The notes under the pieces are model-generated. The model ran no database searches and was not told the DNA's origin. It saw only the letters and a program-made list of their open reading frames with translations. Of a DNA stretch of 64,000 nucleotides, positions 38,800-50,098 are shown in pieces (the stretch's first letter is position 1; each line of letters begins with the position of its first letter). A program made the position numbers and the translations under genes. The DNA lies in contig CM049315.1 in the NCBI GenBank assembly GCA_026874595.1, forward strand, positions 18,313,664-18,377,663, read 5' to 3'. The stretch is from Sipunculus nudus. Taxonomy: Eukaryota; Annelida; Sipuncula; Golfingiida; Sipunculidae.

Positions 38800-39089
38800 T
38801 AGTATCGATCGCAATTCAGATTACCTCCTAAATTTAATATGCAATGGATGGATCCTTGGGTGATACCATAACCAGCCACAATGATAACTTTATGAGGAAC
38901 GCCGCACACAGACAAACCAAGTATCCAACGGCGTTGATTTCAATAGATAACTCCTGCCTGAGGCATAGACAGGGAGAGGCAAACAAAACACTAGCAACGT
39001 TTGTACAGGCACATGCTACTTGTCAGAGGTGAATTGTTCCAGTATGTTTCTAGGCTCAACTGGCGACATGTACGGATCATAAACGAGGC

Positions 39090-39185
39090 TAGCTAGGGTC
39101 GAAACCGTGACGTTGCGAGGCAGACAAAACAGGTTTTTAGGCACACCCGCAGTAACGGGTTAACTGCTGCGCCAGTCATTGATAA
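39090..39185 (-). mobile_element. tRNA-derived SINE head
   Basis: On the minus strand an A box TGGCGCAGCAG starts at 39174 and is followed by TTAACCCG, as in tRNA-Ser/Leu-type heads. A B-box-like GGTTTCGACCC starts at 39106. The 68-base spacing is longer than in most tRNAs and the B box has an extra T. It differs from the SINE at 20321. Confidence 0.4.
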
Positions 39186-39685
39186 CACTCAGTTGGCACG
39201 GAGTACCCCAATCGGCGCCACCCTCGAATACAGATAACGCCTCTACCCGAGCATCAACTGTATGAATCTCTCCTATCATTATTTTCTAATTTCCTGTTCC
39301 AATTTATCACATTTTGGAGCGAGGAACAGATGTTTACCGGCCGAGCTTGGCAGAATTTACCACCCACAAGGGTGATAGTACTCAACTGACACCACCTGTC
39401 GGAGGGATATATTATAGCCCGTGAAAAGTCTTCACGGTATTTTCAGACAGGAACATTTGGTCTGAAACAAACGGAAGCGTGGCAGTTGTAAAAAAAAAAC
39501 TATAAACATGTATTGAAAGATTTTAGCGTAAACCAAAATAAATGGGTAGAACGATTTTTTAAACCTCCACACGAGGATGCTACTTAATTTGGAAATTATT
39601 CTCCAAACTTAAAAATCATACTTGTCTTCTTAAATGAATCATGTTATCAAATGACTCTTTAAAAATATAAATGACAGTAAAAAAA

Positions 39686-39949
39686 CAGGGCTGGGTATCG
39701 GTCAGCCTAATTAGGTACAATACGTAATGCAATAAATTTAAAGCGATACCCGATATATACGTATTGATATTGCACTAGGTTTAAACTTCATAAACAGTCC
39801 AGGTTATAGTTAAGGTTAGGTTTATCTATGTTTGTTAACAGTCATTGTGTTTCAGCAATGCGACGATAGAGCCGGCATAGCGTATGGTTACGGTAACGAC
39901 GTGGTGTATCGATATGTATCGATATATCGGTATATTGATACAGCCCTAG
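39686..39949. mobile_element. hAT-like MITE, 264 bp
   Basis: The left end CAGGGCTGGGTATCGG and the right end (reverse complement CTAGGGCTGTATC) form an imperfect terminal inverted repeat. The flanks TAAAAAAA and TAAAAAGT are close to an 8-base duplication, the size expected for hAT. The interior is rich in TATCGATA-like motifs near the right end. Confidence 0.6.
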
Positions 39950-40335
39950 TAAAAAGTCAGAAGATGAATACAAATAAAGCAAAGACCAGAATACTCGATT
40001 GTAAAATGAGTATTTGGAATTAAAAAAAATGGCTGTCCCTGTTCTTAATGATACCACAGGATACAGATATGTGAATATACTAATACTGTTGTAAAGATAT
40101 CAAGTGACAGCAAGTTCTGAAAATAGCATTCGATTTTACACATGAGTTTCTTATCTCTCAAAAAATCTCTTGGCTCTTGTATAACCATGACCTTCGTGTA
40201 AAATAGTAAAGATGATAAAATGATAACCACTTCTCAGTAGGGGCGTGACGTTAGATAATGTTTAACCTTGTCCTGGCCTAACTGATATTGAAGCTGGATA
40301 AGGATTGTTTAATAAGCAAGGGCACATATTCCCGG

Positions 40336-40374
40336 GTGTGTGTGTGTGTGTGCGTGATGGGGGGGGGGGGGGGG
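40336..40374. repeat. (TG)n followed by G16
   Basis: A GT run of about 17 bases, then TGCGTGAT, then 16 G. The frame across it is an artefact. Confidence 0.85.
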
Positions 40375-40515
40375 CTTTCCTTTTTGCAAATTTCCTATAC
40401 ATGCCAGGGGATGTTAATTCTTAATTGTATAAATGTAAAATTTCGACGGAACAACAAAGGAGCAACCAGCTAAGGTGGCGAATAAGGCAACCAATCAGGA
40501 CACAAAGGCAGCTCC

Positions 40516-40623
40516 TTTCGTCATGGAGAGAGTCGATTACGTCATAGAGGCAGGCCGTTACGTCATATTAGCAGACCATTACGCCACAGAAATAGATAAT
40601 TACGTCACAGAGGCAAAAGCGAT
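40516..40623. repeat. 21-base minisatellite carrying TTACGTCA
   Basis: Five units start at 40516, 40537, 40558, 40579 and 40600, exactly 21 bases apart. Each opens with TTACGTCA or a one-base variant, followed by an AGAGGCA-like segment. The period is divisible by three, so the plus frame reads as heptads (for example YVIEAGR, YVILADH), but that frame starts with GTG and no ATG precedes the array, so I do not call a protein. Confidence 0.8.
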
Positions 40624-43600
40624 TTTAAAATCTATTCAACAAAGTAACAAAATAAAATGAAAATAGTTTATTTATACTTTCATAAAAATTGGGAAGGATG
40701 ATATGTTTAGAGGAAAAAATAAAAGATAAATACAGGCAAACTGTACTTTACCTTTCAACTTGACCATAACGAAGCCAAGGGTAGGCCGGATCAAGGTGAC
40801 GTGCATGGAGTTTTTCCATGAACTGTAAACGCTCCTTTTACTTTTGCTATTATTATTCCAGCCACATGACCTGTTTATTCACAATGTGTTGCACAAAGCG
40901 GCTTGGGCCAATAAGTCAGGAATGCACTACAAAAAAAGCTTTTACCAACATTCCTTTCTAATTTCTGTTCCTGATAATATGAAAAATAAAAATGAGAAAA
41001 CAGAGACTGCAGGCTGTTTAATCTAAAGATCTGATCTGGCACATATCCCCGACATTGGCACTTACACACCCAGGCTGAGCCCGGTAGTTTGATTCACCTC
41101 AAAAGCAAAAATAAATATAAAAAGGTTGATTTCTAAGGCAGCGCGCCCCTCATGTTGACACACACCTCCGCATCAATCATTTTTTATTTTCAGTCGTTAA
41201 AAATTTACCAATTGCGAGCACAGGCTTTCTTTCAAGAAAATAAAATACTAAATTTCAAATCAATTCTCTTTTTTACAATATGATTTATACATGTTTAGCC
41301 AAAATAAAATCTGCTATTATCATGTTTTTTACTTGATCATAAGAATTTCCTTCCGCACTTATTTATGAAAACGTGCCTGAGATAGAACCTTTATTTATGG
41401 TTCGGGCGAACGTTAATCTATCCAAGTGGCAAGTACTGTGTAATTGTTCTTTTGATATGGAATGTAACTTCTTAATGTGTATGTATCGGTATATGGATGT
41501 GGGTGTTAGTATGTGTGCATGTTTCAAGCAAACTTGTGGCACTGTGAAAAATTTGATTTATATGTGTCTGCTTGAAATATGTTTATAAAAATAAGGGACT
41601 TATGTATTCACTCATTCACAGACAAAGAAGAGTCACCTACGTTTTTTATTTTTACAATATCCCCGTTTATACCACTGTACATGTTGTTATTTTAAGTTTG
41701 CAGGAGGTTAAGTTTTCAATATATTATGTCTAATTTATCTATTTATTTGTCGCTATTTTTGTCTGGTAATCTAAGGATAACATAATGGATGAATTAAAGG
41801 GGTACATTCCGTTATCTGACGTATAGTAAATATATCAAATAAATATAATCTTTGGAACTTTAAATAAAAGTAAACCAAAAATCACTGATCCCACGGTGCG
41901 CATGGCGGAACCGAAGCACATCAAATGACACCTGGTGCCAAAAAAAAATAATTTTGTATATTATAAAAGATAGCATTTTCACCTACTCTCACCAGCAACA
42001 ACTATTAACCTCTTATTTTCTGCACGTCAAATGAATACCACATGGTTTTTCAGTTTGTCAAAATAGGCACGTGTACTGTATTTGCTATAAGATAATCGGT
42101 CTTATACACCCCATCCTAGAATTTATACCAAAAAGTTGATCTACATAAAACGAATGAGGACAGGAATGCGAAGGTTCACACATATGCGCACGCACACAGG
42201 AACACACGCATATACGCACATGCATACATTTATTTGTAGTATGAACTTAGTTGCTCCATTTCCTGTGATCATGTGGGACTTTAAAGAATGAACTTATATA
42301 ATCATGTAATAATCAACAAAGCAATGACGTCATTCTAGAGTTTAATACGAAAATAAGTATCCATACAAAAGGTATATATGTGATATATAGGTAATTACAG
42401 CAATTGTGTATATACAGTTTTACAAATATTTATTAATAAATGTGATGTAAAATATCACTAAAAAGGGAATGAAACATAAATAAAGATAAATATGTTTCCG
42501 GAAATATTCCTGCGAATACAACATCTGCAGGCACAGGTTATCTTTTTTTCGGCCGTTTCCGGCGGAAGTGGTCACGTCTCAGGAAATCCCGTGCTACCCA
42601 TGGCAACCACAGGTATGTTCATCCCTGTCTGAAAGACATGGAAAGAAGGTAAGGGTTAAAATGTGATAAAGCAAAGTGGGCGGAGCAGGATGTATTAGTG
42701 GATAAGCTGGCAAAACTGATGTCAATTTAGATTTTACAATTCAATAATGTTCTATTTTAAATCAAAATGTTTTACGAAATTTCAATGCAATATCTAGAAT
42801 AATTCATTGAAATGATTTTATTCGATTTAAATTCAATTCACAATTCAAAATAAAAAGCCATCATTTGAATATAAAAAAAATCGCTGGAATTTGCTAAGAA
42901 AAACAAAGATTAATTATTTAGATTAAGCAGCATTTCAGCTGTTTACAATGATCCTTGTGCTCTCTGTGTTTGATCTTAGCCAGACATTACATGTAAGTTA
43001 TATCAAGTAACAATTTCTAATGAGCGATACTTAGTGAAATTTCAGAAACATCGGGCGTCGAAAATTACCTGGTATTTCAATGCTTTTTTTATCAGTTCAT
43101 TTCCGGTTCAGAAATTTCTAATTTCAGGAATATATAATTAAGAATTGAGCCCCGGTTTGAAGGTGATGACTTCGCTCAAATGGTACCCGATTATATTCAC
43201 GTGCTAAAAGTTAAACTGGCAAGACCTGAACAAAACATCAGAGAATCGTTCAACTGTCTCAGTCATATAAAATAACTAATGGCGTATCTATTCAATTTAC
43301 GCGGAAAACCTGATGTTTACAAACCAATAATTACAACATACAATTTTTATCATATGGTCACTTTAACCAGCCTATCCTTTATAAATGGTATTAGAAATGC
43401 CAATAAGGAATGCTGTACTTTGCACGGGGTCTTCCTGCGGCTGCATGAGTTAATCACCAGTATCAAATTATGAATGAATGTTTTCGGGTATAAGAAAACG
43501 GCCTGTGGCATTAGATTAACGTACGAAAAAGTGGTTAAAGTTGCGTCATGATACGTTAATAAATGCATTACGAGTAATCCTCGTAAGACATGACTACTTG

Positions 43601-44961
43601 CAGAACTGTAAAGGTAAGAGACCGAAAGTACGCTCTGCTGCAACGATGACATATACTGAAAAGCCCTGTGATCTGAGAAAAAGTTATGAAAAATTATGAA
43701 ATTTGTGTCAATCGTGATACAAACATGACAAATATGAGACCTGAGTAGATCTTGCATGTGCGATATGAATGAAAACTGTGAGACAACATCGTAAATGCAG
43801 TGCGAAAAGAATGAACACTATAGCTGTGAGACAAAAGTGGTGACAATTACACAGAATTTTACGGTGTAGTGAAATAATGAAGTGAATGGTATGAGCGCAT
43901 GCAGAGTGAAGGTTGTGACACCAGAGTGAATCCTTTGCGGCAGAAGTAGACGTTTTGAGGAAGGTGTGACCGCTGTGAGGCACAGGTGTGCGCTGTGACA
44001 GTTGTGAACGCTGCGAGACGAAATACGCGAGATGACACAAAAGTGAAACTGTGAGACAAGACTGAACTCATCGTGAGACCAGAGCGTGACGAGAGTGAAT
44101 GCCAGGTATTATTCTGTGATATCAGTGATGCAATGAGACCTCAATCAACCTTAAGACATTAAACGTGAACATTTTGAAAGAGCTGAAGAAGAGGCAACCT
44201 GGAGTCATTAAGTGGAATAGTTTACTTAATTTACCTTGACATCTTCAGCAGCCTAATACATGCTGACTCAAGCACGTCATGCTTTCTTAAAGTCCCAATA
44301 TATATTCACAAATCAAGGTTAAGCATGTTTATATGTTGCAAAATACTCCTCTTGTTAAATGTATCATGTGTATAATTGTACTATATATAATCTGTGTAAA
44401 ATAGGCACACAAAAATATATTAGATATGCACATAAGTTATTTTTTTAAATAAGTTATACAAATATAAATATATAATTATATTAATAGGTTATAACATAAA
44501 TGAAATTAACTTTTTGCCAATTCTTCACATAAACACACAAACAAACAAATATATATATATATGCAAAATCCGCATATGAAGGAAAAGAAATCAGTCATAC
44601 ATTCGTATGTGTATCTAATTCCCAAATTGCTCCTGACATCCGCTCAATATAAATACGGGTCCAATTACGCTGACTTCCAACAAGCGGCGGTTTGTGGCTA
44701 CACTTAACTGTGAGTAACTGTTGTGATCACAAGGCGACAAGCGAAATATCCGAGGGCTGGGAATGGACATTATCCTGGTGCAGTCATCAACACTAAATAT
44801 ACAGGAAATTAATCAACCTCCGGTCCACCCATATTAACACTTTCAAAGTATATGCGGCCGCCATGTGAACTGTACACACAGTTGGCATACCATTCTTCAT
44901 CTACTGAACGCAGATGCATACGTACATCTCGAACATAAGATATTCTTACCAGCACTAGGTA
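40624..44961. other. Intergenic, possible promoter near 42.6 kb
   Basis: The GC-richer segment 42549-42612 has CGGAAGTG and an ATGG start followed by ACAG/GTATGT. A GTGA-rich cryptic repeat lies at 43740-44110. The rest is AT-rich with no recognised gene. Confidence 0.35.
43740..44110. repeat. GTGA/GTGAGAC-rich cryptic repeat
   Basis: Words such as CTGTGAGACA, AGAGTGAA and GGTGTGAC recur every 10-25 bases without a fixed period. The long minus-strand frames here (43350-43757, 43708-44040) are products of this bias. Confidence 0.5.
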
Positions 44962-44998
44962 GAGGGTCGGATCCAGAGGGGGGCAAATGGCGCAACCT

Positions 44999-45016
44999 CC
45001 CCCCCCCCCCCCCCCC
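44999..45016. repeat. C18 homopolymer
   Basis: A run of 18 C inside the left end of the hAT remnant. Confidence 0.9.
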
Positions 45017-45277
45017 ACCTACCCCTACGGAGGTGTCCCCCAAATTATTTTTTATATCAAACATTTAAACCATTTCCGGTCCTTTTTTTCTATAATTTCA
45101 AATCAGTTCTGGTAACTTTTACCCCAAATATCATTTAATCCCATCTGTTGTTCCTTTTCATTTGTGTGAAAACACATATCGGTAGATTCTGCTCCAGCCG
45201 GTGCCATAAGTGTGTAGACAGCATGAGCGCAGTCTATTGATGATTCGTTAACATTTTGTGATGAAAAATTCTATTAT

Positions 45278-45465
45278 AATGTCAAGACAATGCGAGAGTG
45301 CGAGAGCAGCATTAGTAAACTGAGACTTTTGAGAACCTATCTCAGGTCAACTATGGGCAAACCAGGTTGACGGTTCTGGTATGTACATGTATACATACAC
45401 AGATATTTTAAACGTTGTAAAAGGGTTTGCACTCAGAAAACCAAGAAAGATTGTTCTCTCCCTGT
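45278..45465 (+). pseudogene. hAT transposase C-terminal (dimerisation) remnant
   Basis: Three overlapping frame segments follow the order of the hAT C-terminal dimerisation region. The first, 45278-45367, includes SSISKLRLLRTYLRSTMG, resembling the family's ERSFS.L...K.YLRSTMG. The second, from 45364, is RLTVLVCTCIHTQIF, resembling RLNGLALL.IHRDI. The third, from 45402, is DILNVVKGFALRKPRKI, resembling the final VI..FA..HPR. A TGA at 45368 and two frame changes break it, so it cannot encode a working transposase. It lies inside the element at 44962-46575. Family knowledge is from memory of the motif, not from a search. Confidence 0.65.
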
Positions 45466-46487
45466 TAAAACGCATCAGACATTTCTTATGACCTTAAACT
45501 TCCTTTGGTATTTCATATTGCTGAAGGTACGTTATGATATATGTTCTGTTTCTCATGATCAGGCCATACGTAATGTACCTGTACTCATATATACAGATAT
45601 CAGCTTTTACTCTATGGTACTTTTGTATATTCCACTATAAACATGTTCCCATTTCACCTCGATACTATTTTCCCGGTTTTTGTTATCCCATACTTTCTGA
45701 GCTGTTGAAGTTTCCCATATTTTCTCCATAAGAGTCTCATATATATTTCTAGCATTAAATGTGTACAAGGCCTCTAAACCATTCACAGTTACAATACTGT
45801 AAAATAACTTCCTCCGTCATGGACTTGTTTATACCCTATTCTATAGACTCGTCTCTCCGCCTAAAACATAATAAACTGATTCCTACATTCCTACATTCTC
45901 ACGTATTTTTCCCCACGTTTTCCACTTCCATTATCATCTAGCAGGTCTTTCAAAAAAAAAATAAATAAAATCTGTTATTTACATAATGTTTGTTGTATAC
46001 AGGTATGTCATTAATCTTTATATATTGATTATTCCACAAACATTCAGGAATATAACTGATACATATGAAGCCCATCCCTCTAAACTTTTCAATTAAAATC
46101 TGGCATTCCTTTAGGTAATACAATTTTATCAAAATTTCGATCAGCCTATTTTCCTTAATCTGAAAATTTAGAATTTGCTAATGACAAATTCTTCTGAACA
46201 TAAAATGCGGTTATTCCACATTATTCTCTGTGTCTGTATTTTGCAATGTCTGGAAAATTCCCCCTGGTATCCTTATAAATGAACCAGAATATTCATAAAG
46301 ACTGAAGAGAAATCAATCAGCATGTACAGTAAGAAATTAAGTATGCTTTAAAAATGATAACTGCTTGGTGTAATATTTCTCAAAAAGTAATGCATAGAGA
46401 GTACAGTTCAAAAATATCAATATTTTGAAATCGAGAGCTTTTGAGGACCTCGGGGGCCATTGTGGCTCGAGATCTGTCTATGGCTCC

Positions 46488-46504
46488 GGGGGGGGGGGGG
46501 GGGG
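46488..46504. repeat. G17 homopolymer
   Basis: A run of 17 G inside the right end of the hAT remnant, mirroring the C run at the left end. Confidence 0.9.
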
Positions 46505-46690
46505 CTTAGGTAGTCCTCTAACCCCTAGCCCTCACGGCCTGTATCCCGCAAACATACCTCCTGGATCCGGCCCTGAAGTACATGTATAAAGATATGACTC
46601 ATACGTTCATGTATACGTTATTGCAATTATATCTAAACATTTATACAAGTTCATTCACGGATAAAAAGCCTATCTATCTGTCTATGAGTT

Positions 46691-46691
<1 letters not shown>

Positions 46692-46731
<40 letters not shown>
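46692..46731. repeat. (TC)n microsatellite
   Basis: About 40 bases of TC. The minus-strand frame with poly-Arg-Glu is an artefact. Confidence 0.9.
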
Positions 46732-46737
<6 letters not shown>

Positions 46738-47320
46738 TTGCGCTCTCGCCCTGTCTAACTTCAAAGCATATATATATATATAACGGTGACACAGTGACAC
46801 ACACTCCTCTTTACATAAACGCAGACATAAATACATACATGCAAAATAAATACATTCATTAAATGTCACAGATTAAACCTATAGTCTTTTGTCTGTTGTA
46901 ATAAACCACTGTGTGCTTCAGGTCTTGTTTTACAAGAATAGCTTTTCTATACAGGATTCAAATCATATATAAATATTGATCTGCAGAGCTAGCGGGAGGT
47001 ATCATGTGGGCGGAAAACAGTTATAACACTGACAAATGTTAAACCGTAAGTGAAATTGGTTTTAGGAATGTATTAGAGACACAGATACCAAACGAGTTTT
47101 GATTAAAACGTTTAAGCAAATACGAAGAGATCGTGAGCGCGTCATTTCCGGTTGGACGGCGATCCACTTTAAGACTAGACTGGAAGATAAATTGCCACCT
47201 TTCCTATACAACGCCTCTCGGAAGCCACGGAAGTGACCCATCCATTAATTATTCATTGATCTGTCCATAAAGTAAATTATGTTGGATCTGATGCCTATCC
47301 GGGTGGAGATTTTATATATT

Positions 47321-47381
47321 TACATTCATACATACATACATACATACATACAAAAAAACATACATACATACATACATACAA
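47321..47381. repeat. (CATA)n microsatellite
   Basis: Two CATA runs separated by an A-rich interruption. Confidence 0.9.
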
Positions 47382-47578
47382 AGAAATATATTTTTCGTTA
47401 TAATTTTGGCAGCTTTGAAAAAAAAAACATGTCCAGTATGGTTGTTAAACACCTTTCTTTAGGCAAAAATAGTTTTATATATATATTATATATACAAATT
47501 TACATGAATTGTGTATCTACATTGGTCCAAGTGGCGGGACATTTTTATTCCTTTGCTCATAATATATGCGATTATACA

Positions 47579-47579
<1 letters not shown>

Positions 47580-47619
<40 letters not shown>
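47580..47619. repeat. (GA)n microsatellite
   Basis: A perfect GA run of about 40 bases. Confidence 0.9.
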
Positions 47620-47622
<3 letters not shown>

Positions 47623-47923
47623 GTATAAAATATATTAACACTTTGAACGTTCATGCTGCAGAATAAAGAGTACGGCGGAGGGCTAGCCAATTTTTAGATA
47701 TAAAAGGTGAGATGGTATATATGTCCTGCCACAAACACGGATAGAAACATGACAAACCCGGTACGAAACAGGATCTGCTTATTTATAACTTTAGTTTAGA
47801 AAGCATATACGTATATCACAAACACACGCACACGCATTTACATACACATCCGGGAGGCCTAGCATATTTACGACATATTTAAACAAATATGAGTATATAT
47901 AGTATATAGAATCTCTATTCTGT

Positions 47924-47927
<4 letters not shown>

Positions 47928-47961
<34 letters not shown>
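47928..47961. repeat. (TC)n microsatellite
   Basis: A TC run of about 30 bases followed by a T-rich tail. Confidence 0.9.
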
Positions 47962-47964
<3 letters not shown>

Positions 47965-49433
47965 CTCTCTCCCTATGCTTACACAATATTTACCTAATGA
48001 TCGTGTTACATATGACGCACTCCATCTATAAGTCACACACACAAAACACGCACACACAGAATATTTGGTCCCTCAGATAAACGAGCCATAATTGGAAAGA
48101 ATATGAAATATATCCCGATTTTAGATTTTTTAAATATTCCGATAACTGCGTGTAATTCAGCTTATGATATCGAATCCACAGGGTGGTGCGTGTGTGTACC
48201 CCTCCCTCTCCCTCTCGCACACAAAAACACAAAATTTTCTTTCGTCCATAAGAAGGTGATGTACACCAGGACAACCCATGCAACTCAAGCATAGGTTAAA
48301 AGATATGCGGGATACGGTTATAGCGTTAGAGGTTGAATATATAGTAATCCAGAATTGTCAATAAAATAGCAATATTCGTACGATGAGAAAATGTTTGAAA
48401 ATTATTGAAAACATCACAATTGACCAAAAGGTACAAAATTTCACAGTTTCAGCAGGAACCGCCCAGGTCACATCTCGTTGACTTGAAATGTAAATGGAAA
48501 GGTTCAGTGATTCATCTACATATAATTGCCATTCGCATAGCTTAATTGAGGGACTCTTAGTCTTGAATCGGATTTTTCTCCGTCAATACAGATTAAAATT
48601 ATTGATTGTTCTATCGATGGTAAATAAGTTTATGAACATCATTTTTATGGTTTCGATACCTATCAAAGCCTTATGTAATTCTATCAATCAAACTGCATAA
48701 ATCGATACATCAATATGTTTATAAATCGCGCCACTCTTAGTTTGAATATTTAAAACCCACAATTTTGTTACACGTTTTTAAAAAAATGATTGAAGTCGAT
48801 ACCTTCAGATAGCTTCTGTATATTCAATCTGTGTACAACAAATAGGCTGAATACGCAGCAGATCTTAATAGCTATATATCAGTCTCATTAAAAGGTTGTC
48901 TGAGGCGGATATACCAATGCTAAAAGATTGACTTAATCGATAATGGCGGGGAAAAATAAAGAACAGGATCAATGAAATCTATAGATAATTTTATATGAAT
49001 AATTGAAAAAGAAAATAAAGAAATCGGTCAATATAGTAGACAAAATCTAACATAATAAGAGGAATTGATCTTTATTAAAAAAAAAATCAACTTTTCTAAG
49101 TCCTTTATTATGGTGGAACTGATGGTTCACGTATTTAATGGGAAGTTTAATCTTCATTTTCCTTTCTATTATCACAAATTGTCATGATGGCAGTTTAACT
49201 GAGGAAAAAGTAGGAAGTATATGTACTATCAAATATTTTGGGAACCCAGTATATAGGCCTCAATTTCAAAATCTTTATTATCAAATGTGTATATATCAAT
49301 GCACATCAATGTACAAATATGTGAGTAATTTCAGCCAATAAGTAAAGACTGCCAACAAAATATTGCCAGGGTGAATGAATGCGTATATATATCATTTACT
49401 GGAACTTTTGTTCCATATTCTCCCAGGAAGATA
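47962..49433. other. Intergenic, nothing recognised
   Basis: AT-rich with a CA patch near 48040 and CTCC repeats near 48200. No gene. Confidence 0.4.
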
Positions 49434-49521
49434 TTGTTAATTAAGATATTCATAAATGATATTAAGATATTCATAGATTGTTAATTAAGATATTCATAAA
49501 TGGTATTAAGATATTCATAGA
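49434..49521 (+). repeat. 44-base tandem duplication
   Basis: Units 49434-49477 and 49478-49521 differ at one base. Each contains two copies of TTAAGATATTCATA, so the array grew in two steps. Near-identity points to a recent event. Confidence 0.9.
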
Positions 49522-50098
49522 TGTTCATATATGAAACTGTAACATTGTTTATTGCACAATGGGAAAATCACAAAAAAAATACACTTTACTTTAATATAAA
49601 ATCAGAATGTCAAAATAGAAAGAAAATATGTAAAAGTATATACAAAATATAAATATGGAAAGCATAGGACCCTTTATTATAAATGGTGGTTAATTTAAGG
49701 GAAACCTTTCAGATCTGAACAAAATATTCCCTCGTGTGTCTAGTCATGAGAAAGGATCTATATGCTGTTTGTAGATTCTTAGTTTGAACTAAATTACAGG
49801 TCTGCCAAGTTACACTCTCAAAGCAACTGATGAATCATCCAGCAAAAAAAAAACAACCTTAAGCGACATTTAAATAACCTACTGCATCTTTTTCTGGCTT
49901 TCTGAAAGTCCAGCTTTGCCAAATACCCAATACAGGGTTGAAACAGGATCTATTTACATAAATTTATTGAAAAAATAATTGAAATTTACGACAAGCGAAC
50001 TTCTGAATAAAATCCTGATATTTATAGATTAAAAGCATTATTATAATGTCAAACATGAACAACCGTGTCGCAAGAAATTGTCACTGACATAGTGAATT
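49522..50098 (-). other. Probable 3' UTR of receptor 3
   Basis: AT-rich non-coding DNA downstream (minus strand) of the receptor stop, with one poly(A) signal and no other feature. Confidence 0.45.
49973..49978 (-). terminator. Poly(A) signal for receptor 3
   Basis: AATAAA on the minus strand about 120 bases after the receptor stop codon, the nearest good signal. Confidence 0.5.

Larger units (their letters stand above)
37506..39685. other. Intergenic, candidate exon and SINE head
   Basis: It holds a long TA run (38727-38798), an ATG-started 62-codon frame ending at a splice-donor-like site (38844-39028) and a tRNA-like SINE head on the minus strand. Nothing else is recognised. Confidence 0.4.
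44962..46575. mobile_element. hAT-type transposon remnant, 1.6 kb
   Basis: The left end GAGGGTCGGATCCAG and the right end (reverse complement CAGGGCCGGATCCAG) match the ends of the MITE at 5962. The flanks AGGTA and AAGTA agree at four of five bases. C18 (44999-45016) and G17 (46488-46504) lie in mirrored positions 37 and about 70 bases from the ends. It contains a broken hAT transposase C-terminus, which supports the assignment independently. It is much shorter than an autonomous hAT and so is deleted. Confidence 0.6.

Noticed and set aside
40475-40660. Heptad-repeat protein over the 21-base array
   Set aside because: The heptads follow automatically from a 21-base repeat, and the frame begins with GTG, not ATG.
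43350-44071. Long Ser/Thr/His-rich minus-strand frames
   Set aside because: They arise from GTGA-rich cryptic repeats, with no recognisable domain.
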